From Candidatus Peribacter sp. (GTDB taxonomy: Bacteria; Patescibacteriota; Gracilibacteria; Peribacterales; Peribacteraceae): 50,199 nucleotides of DNA. Position 1 is the stretch's first letter. Every line of letters starts with the position of its first letter. The notes beneath the pieces were generated by a model, which worked only from the letters and a program-made list of their open reading frames with translations, made no database searches and had not been told where the DNA came from. Below, in pieces: positions 16,130 to 23,813 of the stretch. Made by a program: the position numbers and the translations under genes. Where the stretch lies: the NCBI GenBank assembly GCA_018652955.1, contig JABIBA010000014.1:1-50199 (forward strand), written 5' to 3'.

Positions 16130-16157
16130 ATTGTACTGACTCTTTTTTTGTTTTCAA
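16130..16157 (-). promoter_or_regulatory. promoter of the XRE regulator
   Basis: Minus strand: TTGAAA (16157-16152), 16-nt A-rich spacer, TACAAT (16135-16130). It leaves a leader of about 45-50 nt before the ATG at 16079. Confidence 0.6.
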
Positions 16158-16197
16158 GAGAAAAATGACTGTGAATTTTTTTTTACGTTGCAAAAGT

Positions 16198-17025
16198 TCA
16201 AGAAAGAATAATAGTAATAGCAGAAAGTGCAAAAAGGTACGGCGTGAACCACGCAAGACTTCTGCTAATGACAAACTTTCTGAGGAATATAATGGCGAAA
16301 AAACTTGAAACAAATGATGTCGCAATTGCAACAGTAATAATTTGTGATGACGGAAGTGTGAGCTCTCCAGTAAATAAATCGAGTAGAGCAAGTACGGATG
16401 CTCCTGCGATAATCGGTACTGCCATCAGAAAAGAAAAATCGAGTGCATCCTTACGATCAAGCCCCATCATGCGCCCTGCAGAGATTGTTAGACCACTACG
16501 TGACAGTCCTGGAACCAGTGCGGCTGCTTGTGCAAATCCAATAAAGAACACCGACCGTGTTGTCAGCTTTCGTGGTTCTGACTGCGTCGGATGTAATAGG
16601 CGATGAAGTAGTTTGTGATGTTTATGCTTATGCATTTCTCCGAGTACCAGTACGAGACCTGTAACCGCAAACGCTACTCCGATACAGAGTAGGCTCTGGA
16701 AGTGTAGTGCGATAAAATCTTCTAAGAAAAATCCAGAGAGTGCACCGGGAATTGTTGCGATAACAAGCAAAACAAGTTTCGTGGAATTGCGCTCATCATT
16801 TCTGATCGGTGCCATAGCAAGATCGATCCACGTCTTTGCATACACGAGTAACAGTGCGAGCAATGTCCCCGCGTGTAAGAGTGTGTTGAGGCCCTGCATA
16901 TCCTTGGGATCGATGTGTACATTAAAGAGCAGCTCTGCAAGCACCAAATGACCAGAGCTACTTACAGGAAGGAACTCTGTAATACCTTGGAGTGTGCCGA
17001 GAAAAAATGCTTGGAGAAGTGTCAT
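16198..17025 (-). CDS. uppP: undecaprenyl-diphosphatase UppP (BacA)
   Basis: A 275-aa polytopic membrane enzyme that dephosphorylates undecaprenyl pyrophosphate so the lipid carrier can be reused for peptidoglycan and other wall polymers. The signatures GITEFLPVSSSGHLVLAE near the N-terminus and PGLSRSGLTISAGRMMG in the middle are intact. A long in-frame extension upstream is translated from the complementary strand's glycine-rich region. The true start at 17025 is fixed by the family N-terminus MTLLQAFFLG and by TACACT 7 nt upstream. It lies 16 nt after the TPM gene, whose end holds its -10. Confidence 0.95.
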   Translation of the reverse strand: MTLLQAFFLGTLQGITEFLPVSSSGHLVLAELLFNVHIDPKDMQGLNTLLHAGTLLALLLVYAKTWIDLAMAPIRNDERNSTKLVLLVIATIPGALSGFFLEDFIALHFQSLLCIGVAFAVTGLVLVLGEMHKHKHHKLLHRLLHPTQSEPRKLTTRSVFFIGFAQAAALVPGLSRSGLTISAGRMMGLDRKDALDFSFLMAVPIIAGASVLALLDLFTGELTLPSSQIITVAIATSFVSSFFAIIFLRKFVISRSLAWFTPYLFALSAITIILS

Positions 17026-17041
17026 GAGCTTAAGTGTACCG

Positions 17042-17938
17042 TTACCAACTTCCTCCTGCACCCCCACCGCCAAAACTTCCACCGCCAAATCCTCCACCAC
17101 CAGAAGAACCTCCTCTCCCACCACCGCCACCTATCATCCATATACCCTCTTTGTTCTTTCTCTTCTTCTTTTGTTTTTTTAAGAATTCTCTAAATGGCGT
17201 ACATTTGAGATAGAGCATAGACGCCGTGAAATCTGTCAGTGCGCCGATAAGTCCAATAACAAGAAAACCTACGAAACCAAAGAAGAAAAATCCAAACATC
17301 CCACCAATAAATCCTCCCTCCCACCACGACCTACTTGGAGAAATAGTAATGAGCACTCCAACGAGAAATTGGTAGAACATGAAGAAGATAAAGAATCCAA
17401 AGATCGAAACAAACACCCACAGCTCCGACGGTATTCTATCGAACCCTGTTGGGGATTGCGGGGCAACGTACTCTCCACCGATTTGAAGTTTAAGTGCTTC
17501 TACTCCTGAGAGAATTCCTCCAATGTAATCATCATTCTTAAAGTATGGAACGATTTCGTTATCGATAATTTGCTTGGCAGCTAAGTCTGGTACAGCACCT
17601 TCGAGACCGTATCCTGTTGCAATAAATAACTCATGATCTTCCACTGCAATCAGTAGCAAAATACCGTTATTCGTTTCTTTACTTCCTACTCCCCACTCTC
17701 TTCCTACGGTAAATGCGAGATCTCCGATGTCTTCACCCTCAAGAGAGGTGATAGTAAAGACCGCTATTTCGTTACTTGTTTCTCCACGATAGTTTTGCAA
17801 ATCAATTTCGAGACTGCGCTCCTCCTCTGCAGACAACACACCTGCGCTGTCTGTTACAAAGCCATCAGGTTGCGGGATATCAAACGCGTATACGTTAGAT
17901 GAAACTGCAAGAGCTAGAGAGAGGAGAAAGTATCGCAT
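17042..17938 (-). CDS. TPM-domain (YgcG-type) membrane protein
   Basis: A 298-aa protein with a signal peptide (MRYFLLSLALAVSSNVYA), then a TPM/repair-family domain (FVTDSAGVLSAEEERSLE, NNGILLLIAVEDHELFIATGYGLEGAVPD), two hydrophobic membrane segments (about residues 170-195 and 205-235), a Lys-rich cytoplasmic stretch (KKQKKKRKNKEG), and a Gly/Ser-rich tail ending GGGAGGSW. Proteins of this family often pair with LemA, as here: the ATG overlaps the lemA stop (TAATG), indicating translational coupling. The role is unproven, probably envelope-related. Confidence 0.9.
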   Translation of the reverse strand: MRYFLLSLALAVSSNVYAFDIPQPDGFVTDSAGVLSAEEERSLEIDLQNYRGETSNEIAVFTITSLEGEDIGDLAFTVGREWGVGSKETNNGILLLIAVEDHELFIATGYGLEGAVPDLAAKQIIDNEIVPYFKNDDYIGGILSGVEALKLQIGGEYVAPQSPTGFDRIPSELWVFVSIFGFFIFFMFYQFLVGVLITISPSRSWWEGGFIGGMFGFFFFGFVGFLVIGLIGALTDFTASMLYLKCTPFREFLKKQKKKRKNKEGIWMIGGGGGRGGSSGGGGFGGGSFGGGGAGGSW

Positions 17939-18492
17939 TAAAATTCTACATCAGGAGCATCTTCGGCACCTTCTTCTGCTTCAAAGAATTCCTCTGCACC
18001 GAAGCCAAAGACTTTTGCAAGAACAAGTGCTGGGAAGCGCTTCACTGCTACGTTGTAAATACGCACGATCTCGTTGTAGTCGCGACGAGAAACTGCGATA
18101 CGGTTTTCTGTGCCTTCAAGTTGAGTCATGAGGTCACGGTAGGCTTGCGTCGCTTGAAGCGTTGGATAGTTTTCGAAGGTGAGCATGAGCCTTGAGAGAG
18201 CGCCTTCCATTCCGTTTGCAGCGCTTACTTGCTCTCCTCTGGAACCTGCGTTCATCCATTTTGTCCTCGCTTCTGTTACTTCTACAAACGTGCTTTTCTC
18301 AAACTCTGCTGCTCCCTTAACAGTGGAGACAAGGTTTGGAATAAGGTCGACACGTCTTTGGTACTGTGTTTCCACTTGAGCCCAAGAGCCATCGACTGCT
18401 TCGTGTGCTGTTACAAATCCGTTATAACCTGACCAAGCCCATCCTGCGAAGAGGACGACTACGGCAAGTGTAATGATGATAGATTTTTTCAT
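17938..18492 (-). CDS. lemA: LemA family protein
   Basis: A 184-aa protein with an N-terminal membrane segment (SIIITLAVVVLFAGWAW) and the LemA four-helix core (YNGFVTAHEAVDGSWAQVETQYQRRVDLIPNLV). LemA proteins are inner-membrane-anchored with unclear function. It is the first gene of a two-gene operon with the TPM protein, sharing one base at the stop/start junction. No Shine-Dalgarno sequence is visible before the ATG; CATAAT about 17 nt upstream is a possible -10. Confidence 0.93.
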   Translation of the reverse strand: MKKSIIITLAVVVLFAGWAWSGYNGFVTAHEAVDGSWAQVETQYQRRVDLIPNLVSTVKGAAEFEKSTFVEVTEARTKWMNAGSRGEQVSAANGMEGALSRLMLTFENYPTLQATQAYRDLMTQLEGTENRIAVSRRDYNEIVRIYNVAVKRFPALVLAKVFGFGAEEFFEAEEGAEDAPDVEF

Positions 18493-18567
18493 AGGTACAT
18501 TTAAGAAGAATTATGCATACAGTATTATGAATTATCAGAAAAAATGCACGTAAATCCACTTCTTATC

Positions 18568-19449
18568 CTACGCGAGTTTGCTCTTTGTTCTTGTGGCAAT
18601 GATCTCTACAACAATAACAAGCACTGCTCCTAGTATCATCAAGCCAACAACCTGTGCAGTATCTCCGTTCCAGTCTGGAACGATATTTTGCATCCCGTCT
18701 TTCCATGGCCAGATTTTGCGCAAGCTTCCAATCATCAGACCTGTAAGAAGTGCGACAGTAAGATCGTGATACCGTGCAAAGAGCCAGCCCAATACTTGTG
18801 AGAAGGCAATAAGTCCAACAACCGCTCCGATACCAATAAGTGCAATAGGACCTATGTCACGGTTATTAACTGCAGAGAGTACAAACTCATACTTACCGAG
18901 AAGCACGAGGAGGAATGCACCCGATACTCCAGGAAGAATCATTGCGCAGATAGTAATAGCTCCACAGAGGACAAGGAACCACGCTGCTTCTGATGTTTGC
19001 ACTGGTACAAGTCCGACAAGTACATAGGCAGCTAGTGCTCCAAAGATAAGAGCGACGATACGACGCGCTATCCATTGCTTCACACGCATGGCTACAATAA
19101 ATATTGATGCAAACACTAATCCAAAGAAGAAACTCCAGACTGCAGTCGGCTGTGTTTCAAGTAAATGCTCCAATGGTGACGCCAGTAATGCGGCAGCACA
19201 GAGAATTCCAGCTCCAACTGATAATAAAAATCTCCACTTTGGTAGCGTAAACGCGTGGTGAATTTTCCCGCGGACTATATCACTCCAAAATTCCTTCTTA
19301 CCAAAGAGGGCAATGGCATCGATCAGCTCTTCATATATCCCAAGAATAAAAGCCATCGTTCCGCCTGAAACCCCAGGAACAATGTCAGCAGCGCCCATGC
19401 AAAACCCACGAAGGAAGAGTCCGATGTATCTTTTTGTCATGTGAATCAT
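18568..19449 (-). CDS. popT: DUF368 membrane protein, PopT-type undecaprenyl phosphate translocase
   Basis: A 293-aa polytopic membrane protein with the DUF368 hallmark MGAADIVPGVSGGTMAFILGIYE and the internal repeat of that motif, ICAMILPGVSGAFLLVLLG. DUF368 proteins (PopT) have been described as flippases returning undecaprenyl phosphate to the cytoplasmic leaflet, which fits uppP nearby. I start it at ATG 19449 because TACTAT lies 7 nt upstream; an ATG at 19440 is the alternative. A longer in-frame extension comes from translation of the hairpin repeat at 19488-19559. Confidence 0.88.
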   Translation of the reverse strand: MIHMTKRYIGLFLRGFCMGAADIVPGVSGGTMAFILGIYEELIDAIALFGKKEFWSDIVRGKIHHAFTLPKWRFLLSVGAGILCAAALLASPLEHLLETQPTAVWSFFFGLVFASIFIVAMRVKQWIARRIVALIFGALAAYVLVGLVPVQTSEAAWFLVLCGAITICAMILPGVSGAFLLVLLGKYEFVLSAVNNRDIGPIALIGIGAVVGLIAFSQVLGWLFARYHDLTVALLTGLMIGSLRKIWPWKDGMQNIVPDWNGDTAQVVGLMILGAVLVIVVEIIATRTKSKLA

Positions 19450-19487
19450 TGGGGGGATAGTACTGGAATATTCTATACATTTAAACG

Positions 19488-19559
19488 AAAAAGTGACTGG
19501 TGATTCGTGATTTGTGACTAGATATTTTTTTCTAATCACTAATCACTAATCACTAATTA
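19488..19559. repeat. GTGATT-rich hairpin element, copy B
   Basis: One arm (19488-19521) has GTGACT, GTGATT, GTGATT and GTGACT units; the other (19533-19559) has repeated AATCACT units, with a T-rich loop between. Fold-back of about 27 bp with mismatches. Same design as 12297-12379. Confidence 0.65.
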
Positions 19560-19583
19560 CAAACTATCTGCAACCTACTCTGT

Positions 19584-19613
19584 TTGCACAAATACCCATT
19601 GCATCGCTAAGCT
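19584..19613 (+). promoter_or_regulatory. leaderless promoter of hsp20
   Basis: TTGCAC (19584-19589), 18-nt spacer, TAAGCT (19608-19613), then 7 nt to ATG 19621. No heat-shock CIRCE-type operator is visible. Confidence 0.5.
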
Positions 19614-19620
19614 TACTGAA

Positions 19621-20082
19621 ATGACCCCTTCCCCCTTCCACGGAATCTTTAGCGCGCTTGGGCAAGACCTGTCCACAAAAACTTCTGATGCACTCCCAGT
19701 GCACGCAGAAAGTGAGCCTATGGAAGAGGCAATTGTTCATCCAACTGGAAAGCAAGCAGGGCAAATCGCTGTAGATATTTACGAGCTTGATGCGTACTAC
19801 ATTATTCGCGCACCTATCGCTGGAGTGAAGCTCAGCGACATTGATATCGAAGTAGACGATAAGGTTCTTACTATTCGCGGAGCGAGGAACCCAAGTGATG
19901 ACATTCCAAAAGATCAGTACTATCTTCAGGAATGTTTCTGGGGAGACTTTGAGCGATCTATTACATTGCCAATCTCTATCGATCCTAAAAAAGTAAAAGC
20001 GACATTCTCTAAAGACGCGATCTTAAAAGTGATCATTCCTAAAGAAGAGAAGGTAAAGATTGTGAGGATTTCCGAAGGGTAA
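19621..20082 (+). CDS. Hsp20/alpha-crystallin small heat-shock protein
   Basis: A 153-aa ATP-independent holdase. The alpha-crystallin domain covers about residues 40-150: AVDIYELDAYYIIRAPIAGVKLSDIDIEVDDKVL, then EDQYYLQECFWGDFERSITLP and VKATFSKDAILKVIIPK. These are the conserved beta-strands of the family. The N-terminal arm of about 40 residues is variable. The C-terminal anchoring motif is reduced (VKIVRI). The gene converges with zero gap on the Lys-rich gene at 20083. Confidence 0.94.
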   Translation: MTPSPFHGIFSALGQDLSTKTSDALPVHAESEPMEEAIVHPTGKQAGQIAVDIYELDAYYIIRAPIAGVKLSDIDIEVDDKVLTIRGARNPSDDIPKDQYYLQECFWGDFERSITLPISIDPKKVKATFSKDAILKVIIPKEEKVKIVRISEG

Positions 20083-20430
20083 TTATTTCTTTGTCGCCTT
20101 CTTCTTTTTAGCAGGCTTTTTTGTCGTCTTCTTTGCTGTAGGCTTCTTTGCTGTCTTCTTCATTGCTACCGCTTGTCTCTTCGCAGGCTTCTTTTTGAGC
20201 TTTGCGTTTACCTCTGTTGGAATCAACTGCATGCTTTCGAGAACATCCTCTCCTCCCATTACCTGCCAGTCTACTTCTTTAAGAAGTGCCTTAAACTCTT
20301 TAAGAGTTTTCTGTGCGCTCTTTACTTTGTCTGCATCCGTAATAGATCCATCAAGGAAGTTCCAAAGTTCTACCTGCATAAGGTAGAGGGTTTGTACTTT
20401 TGTAAGTGCTGACTCTTTTTTGGTAGACAT
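20083..20430 (-). CDS. Lys-rich-tailed small protein, histone-H1-like C-terminus
   Basis: A 115-aa protein. The N-terminal 75 residues form a predicted helical domain (KVQTLYLMQVELWNFLDGS, VKSAQKTLKEFKALLKEVDW) that I do not recognise. The tail is almost all Lys, Ala, Thr and Pro (TAKKTTKKPAKKKKATKK), as in bacterial histone-H1-like and other nucleic-acid-coating proteins. It may bind DNA or RNA through the tail; that is inference from composition. TACAAT lies about 25 nt before the ATG. It abuts hsp20 end to end. Confidence 0.75.
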   Translation of the reverse strand: MSTKKESALTKVQTLYLMQVELWNFLDGSITDADKVKSAQKTLKEFKALLKEVDWQVMGGEDVLESMQLIPTEVNAKLKKKPAKRQAVAMKKTAKKPTAKKTTKKPAKKKKATKK

Positions 20431-20670
20431 AGTATTTGAAGTAGGAAAATCAGATCATTGTAGCCAAGATTGGCCAAGAAGTCAATTGTAGAGGGATTAG
20501 ACCCCAATAAAGGAACGGAACTTTACTGGATAAAACGCAAAAGCAAAGAAAAATTTCAGGTTTTTTGACTATTTTCGAACTTTTACGATATGTATATCTT
20601 TGTAAAACACACGTTTTGTCACAATATTTAGAATCTTCTTCGCAAAACTTCTGATACACTCCCATGCGAT

Positions 20671-21552
20671 ATGGCTATTACTCAAGCAATATTACCGGTC
20701 GCAGGCCTAGGAACACGCTTTCTCCCATGGACGAAATCTGTTCCTAAAGAGATGCTCCCTATTGGAAATCAGCCCATTATCGCCCGTATTGTTGATGAAT
20801 GTATCGATGCAGGGATCACTGATATCTGCTTTGTGATATCGCAAGGAAAGGAAATGATTCCACAATTTTTTTACGAGCACCCAGAGCTAGAAGCAGAACT
20901 AGAGAAGCGCGGTAAGCTTGAACAGCTCAAGCATCTCCAGAAATATGACGATACGAACTTCCACGTGGTGTACCAAGAAGAACAGCTCGGAGATGGGCAT
21001 GCAATTTTGCAAGCTGCAGACTGGGTAAAGACTGATACCGTTGCAGTACTCTTTGGTGACGACTTGTTTACAGGAGGGCGCAGTGGATTACAGCAGCTCA
21101 TAGATGCTTATGATCAACTAGCAGAAGAAGATAGTGGAGCTATCGTTGCTCTGGAGGATCTTTCTGAAGAAGATATCCCTCATAAGGGTATTGTCGATAT
21201 CGAATCGGAGCACAGTACTATTGCTAAGCTTAAATCTATTAAAGGACTTGTTGAAAAACCTAAAATTGAAGATGCACCAAGCAGTTTTGGAATTGTAGGT
21301 CGGTATCTTATTCCTAAGTCTACGATTGAAGCACTACCTACCGTTGCCGTGGGATACGATGACGCACACTCTCAAGGAGCTGCGGAAACATTGCTTGCAG
21401 CAGGTAATCAAGAAATTCGATTGATTGATGCATTAAAATCTCAGCTTGGGTCTATTCCTATTCTCGGACTAGAGTGCGAAGGGACTAGGCTTGATACAGG
21501 GACTCCTGAAGGATACGTGCACGCTGTGCAAGTACTTGGAGTACTTGGATAA
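20671..21552 (+). CDS. galU: UTP-glucose-1-phosphate uridylyltransferase
   Basis: A 293-aa nucleotidyltransferase making UDP-glucose for envelope glycans. The N-terminal signature AGLGTRFLPWTKSVPKEMLPI, the GDDLF metal/substrate motif, the sugar-binding Lys region (GLVEKPKIEDAPSS) and the C-terminal LDTGTPEGYV are all present. A 240-nt upstream gap contains TACACT 10 nt before the ATG and AT-rich sequence, with no other gene. The stop lies 3 nt from the convergent Asp-rich gene. Confidence 0.94.
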   Translation: MAITQAILPVAGLGTRFLPWTKSVPKEMLPIGNQPIIARIVDECIDAGITDICFVISQGKEMIPQFFYEHPELEAELEKRGKLEQLKHLQKYDDTNFHVVYQEEQLGDGHAILQAADWVKTDTVAVLFGDDLFTGGRSGLQQLIDAYDQLAEEDSGAIVALEDLSEEDIPHKGIVDIESEHSTIAKLKSIKGLVEKPKIEDAPSSFGIVGRYLIPKSTIEALPTVAVGYDDAHSQGAAETLLAAGNQEIRLIDALKSQLGSIPILGLECEGTRLDTGTPEGYVHAVQVLGVLG

Positions 21553-21555
21553 CAT

Positions 21556-22191
21556 TTAGTTGTCGTCGTCTGCTTCGTCGGAGTCGTTTTCGTCGTCATC
21601 TGATGTGTCTTCATCATCGTCAGAGTCATCATCGTCGTCGGAGCTGTCATTATCATCGTCATCATCGGAGCTGTCGTCATCATCATCGGAGCTGTCGTCG
21701 TCATCATCGGAGCTGTCATCATCATCGAAGAAGTCATCGAAGTCTGCATCGTCATCATTGTGATTGTCTTGGAAGTCGTCATCGTCTGAGTTGTCGTCAT
21801 CTTCTATCGAAGTATAATTATTGTCATCATCTTCGTAGTAGCGATAGTCGTAAATGTCGTCGTCGTCAGAGTCGTCATCATCTCGATTGCCATATCGCCT
21901 CTCTCTTGAGAGATAGTCACGGTCGTATGTTGGATAGTATGACCGCAAGCGATCTGGGTTGTAGTTACTGGTATCTATATACTGCTCGATCATACAAATG
22001 CCCTGAGCGTTGTAGTACAAACAGCGTTGTGAAGGCCCGTTAGAATAACTGGCACTCGCTGTACGGTTTCGTAAATTACTTCCTCCAGTCCGAGAGTACT
22101 GCACATTCTCGAAAAATACGGCTGCATTCACTGGGTGTGCTGCAGTGAGAACCAAAAGAACCGTGATAAGTGAAACGAGGCGTGTGCTCAT
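21556..22191 (-). CDS. secreted Asp/Ser-rich acidic protein
   Basis: A 211-aa protein with a signal peptide (STRLVSLITVLLVLTAAHPVNA) and a Tyr/Arg/Asn-containing middle with two cysteines (CLYYNAQGIC). The C-terminal half is very acidic and low in complexity, mostly Asp with Ser, including repeated SSDDDDD units, with a net charge far below zero. Such tracts bind calcium or other cations, or act as electrostatic spacers; no function is known. The start is ATG 22191 rather than the in-frame TTG at 22200. The tract is encoded by near-perfect 21-nt DNA repeats. Confidence 0.7.
   Translation of the reverse strand: MSTRLVSLITVLLVLTAAHPVNAAVFFENVQYSRTGGSNLRNRTASASYSNGPSQRCLYYNAQGICMIEQYIDTSNYNPDRLRSYYPTYDRDYLSRERRYGNRDDDDSDDDDIYDYRYYEDDDNNYTSIEDDDNSDDDDFQDNHNDDDADFDDFFDDDDSSDDDDDSSDDDDDSSDDDDDNDSSDDDDDSDDDEDTSDDDENDSDEADDDN
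21640..21730. repeat. trinucleotide-based tandem repeat in the acidic protein
   Basis: Units of about 21 nt containing GGAGCTGTC and runs of ATC/GTC recur head to tail and encode SSDDDDD. Because units are multiples of three, slippage would change protein length without frameshift. Confidence 0.7.
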
Positions 22192-22238
22192 AGGAAGCAA
22201 ACGCTATCACGTACTACCAAAGACAAGCAAGATTTACC

Positions 22239-22661
22239 TTAGAAACATTGGTAACCAACAGGCTGTCCGTGGTTTCCACGTCCAAAACGTGCGTATGAGA
22301 AGTTCATACAGTAACTATCTGGGCTAAGTTGATGTGCACGGATAGGATCTTGGTATCCACGCCACTGCGCGTAACGAGCTGTAAAGTTATAGCTTGTACC
22401 CCCTTTGCGGTAGAAAGGGTGTAGAGTGCTTCTTTTGGCGTAAATTGGGTGGAAGTAGGCAGGAGAGTTCACACGGGCAACTCCGTACTTCTTCGCCTCT
22501 TTAGCAAAGCGCTTTCTGCGGTTTTCATCACGAGTACGTGTTTCGTATGGGTGCTCACCATAGCGCACATCAGAAACAAACCCGTTATATGCTGCAGAGC
22601 TAGGGATTAGTGCTGTAAAACCGATAAGAGCGGCTAGGGAGAGGGTTAGTGCGTTTTTCAT
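22239..22661 (-). CDS. secreted basic Tyr/Arg-rich protein
   Basis: A 140-aa protein with a clear signal peptide (MKNALTLSLAALIGFTALIPSSAA). The mature part is basic and aromatic (YGEHPYETRTRDENRRKRFAK, YFHPIYAKRSTLHPFYRKGG) with two cysteines near the C-terminus (YCMNFSY, GYQCF) that could form a disulfide. No recognised domain. TAATAT lies 8 nt before the ATG, a leaderless arrangement. It follows the acidic gene's region and precedes the element copy 2, in the divergent direction. Confidence 0.65.
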   Translation of the reverse strand: MKNALTLSLAALIGFTALIPSSAAYNGFVSDVRYGEHPYETRTRDENRRKRFAKEAKKYGVARVNSPAYFHPIYAKRSTLHPFYRKGGTSYNFTARYAQWRGYQDPIRAHQLSPDSYCMNFSYARFGRGNHGQPVGYQCF

Positions 22662-22766
22662 AGCGTGTTATATTACTATATTTTAGAGGTGAGTCAAGTA
22701 TTATATAACTAAGATTACCTGTCTTATTGCTACTTTCCAGATGGAAAAAGGCTTCGCTGTCTTCTT

Positions 22767-23136
22767 GTCCCTTTTTTCTTGATAAAAAAGGGACGAAAAA
22801 ATCAAGACGAGCGCAGACTCGTGCGAAGCAATAAAAGAAGTATTGTTCTGTGCGCACGTTCAACCAAGTTCCCTTCGGGACTTGGCATTCACGCGCTATA
22901 TGAGAAAAATGAGTCTTTTCTTCGCCCTCAAACAAGTGCGCTCATCATTACGGATGATGAACTCGTTATGCCACTGTAGTGTGAACGAAGATCACCCCGC
23001 AGTACTATCAATCTAGCGACGCAGTGCGAAGCTGCGCAGCAGACTTCGTCCAGGAGCGCTCGGGGTTGTTCTGTCTTCATGTCTTCGTTCACATCTGTGG
23101 CAAAGATTTTTGGTTACTTTTCATCGGAAAAGTGAC
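22767..23136 (+). repeat. dispersed structured element, copy 2
   Basis: A 370-nt noncoding element. It opens with a perfect 11-bp hairpin GTCCCTTTTTT/AAAAAAGGGAC (22767-22777, 22784-22794) whose 6-nt loop CTTGAT is complementary to ATCAAG at 22801-22806. Next come CGAG/CTCG and AAGTCCC-type hairpins, the block TTCTTCGCCCTCAAACA, and a closing stem GTGAACGAAGA/TCTTCGTTCAC. It ends with the terminal hairpin GTTACTTTTC-ATCG-GAAAAGTGAC (23113-23136). The first 225 nt differ from copy 3 at only five positions. It lies 74 nt upstream of a co-oriented gene and fills most of the 550-nt gap 22662-23210. Confidence 0.88.
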
Positions 23137-23210
23137 ATAAAGAACAAGCTGATTTCTTTTCTCCTTCGCAATTCCCTAAACAACGAGTATACTTAAGCTT
23201 ACCTTCTCTC

Positions 23211-23813
23211 ATGAACCGATTAATTACTTTCGCTGGCAGCGCTACGCTTATTCTATTATTTACATTTGTAAACGCAGATTCTGCATACGCACTAGCAGGT
23301 TCTGACCCTAATTCTTCTAACGATTCTACACAGCGAAACTTTCGCCGTCCTGTAGGTCTTCAGGAACGATATCGTCGTAACAAGAGATCTTTGGAACGCA
23401 GAACACGTGATCAGTTTACAAATCCTGTCGATGGTCAGAGCACATTCCACAGAAGAGAGGATTACCTTCGTGACGCATATCAAAAAAGATTCGATGCTGA
23501 TTTGAAATCTCGCGAATATAGTGGTGTGCGCCGTGCAAATGTTCGTGATGACAGAGAGACACGTTCTCTCGACTCTGGATTGCGACGTCTTCGTCGTGCA
23601 GAGCGTGGAGGTGGAGTGCGACTAAGAGCGTTGTCGACCCCTGCAGGTACAAGCAAGACTGCGCAAGATCGACGCGAGCGCGCAGCTGCATATCGTAAGA
23701 AAGTTGTAGAAAATCAGATCCAGCGTTACAGCGAATCCGATAATGTAGACTGCAGCGTCTTTAGTGGTCGCAGACAGGCAACGTGTTACTACAATCTACG
23801 GAGGGATAATTAA
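23211..23813 (+). CDS. secreted Arg-rich basic protein
   Basis: A 200-aa protein with a signal peptide (NRLITFAGSATLILLFTFVNADSAYA). The mature chain is extremely Arg-rich and polar (RYRRNKRSLERRTRDQ, SLDSGLRRLRRAERGGG, AQDRRERAAAYRKK), probably helical or disordered. Two cysteines close to the C-terminus (NVDCSVFSGRRQATCYYN) resemble the pattern in the neighbouring secreted proteins. No domain is recognised. The strong positive charge complements the Asp-rich protein 1 kb away. It ends overlapping the uvrB stop by 4 nt. TATACT lies 17 nt upstream of the ATG. Confidence 0.68.
   Translation: MNRLITFAGSATLILLFTFVNADSAYALAGSDPNSSNDSTQRNFRRPVGLQERYRRNKRSLERRTRDQFTNPVDGQSTFHRREDYLRDAYQKRFDADLKSREYSGVRRANVRDDRETRSLDSGLRRLRRAERGGGVRLRALSTPAGTSKTAQDRRERAAAYRKKVVENQIQRYSESDNVDCSVFSGRRQATCYYNLRRDN

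Noticed and set aside
21640-21730. Short tandem repeats considered as a CRISPR array
   Set aside because: The units are contiguous, have no unique spacers, and encode SSDDDDD; no cas genes are nearby.
21560-21763. Poly-Ser ORF opposite the Asp-rich tail
   Set aside because: Shadow of the GAC/GAT repeats; the minus strand has a signal peptide and start context, this one does not.
22600-22979. ORFs on both strands within element copy 2 (similar ones at 26447-26673)
   Set aside because: They are translations of the structured repeat. Conservation between copies follows stems on both sides rather than codons, and no start signals are present.
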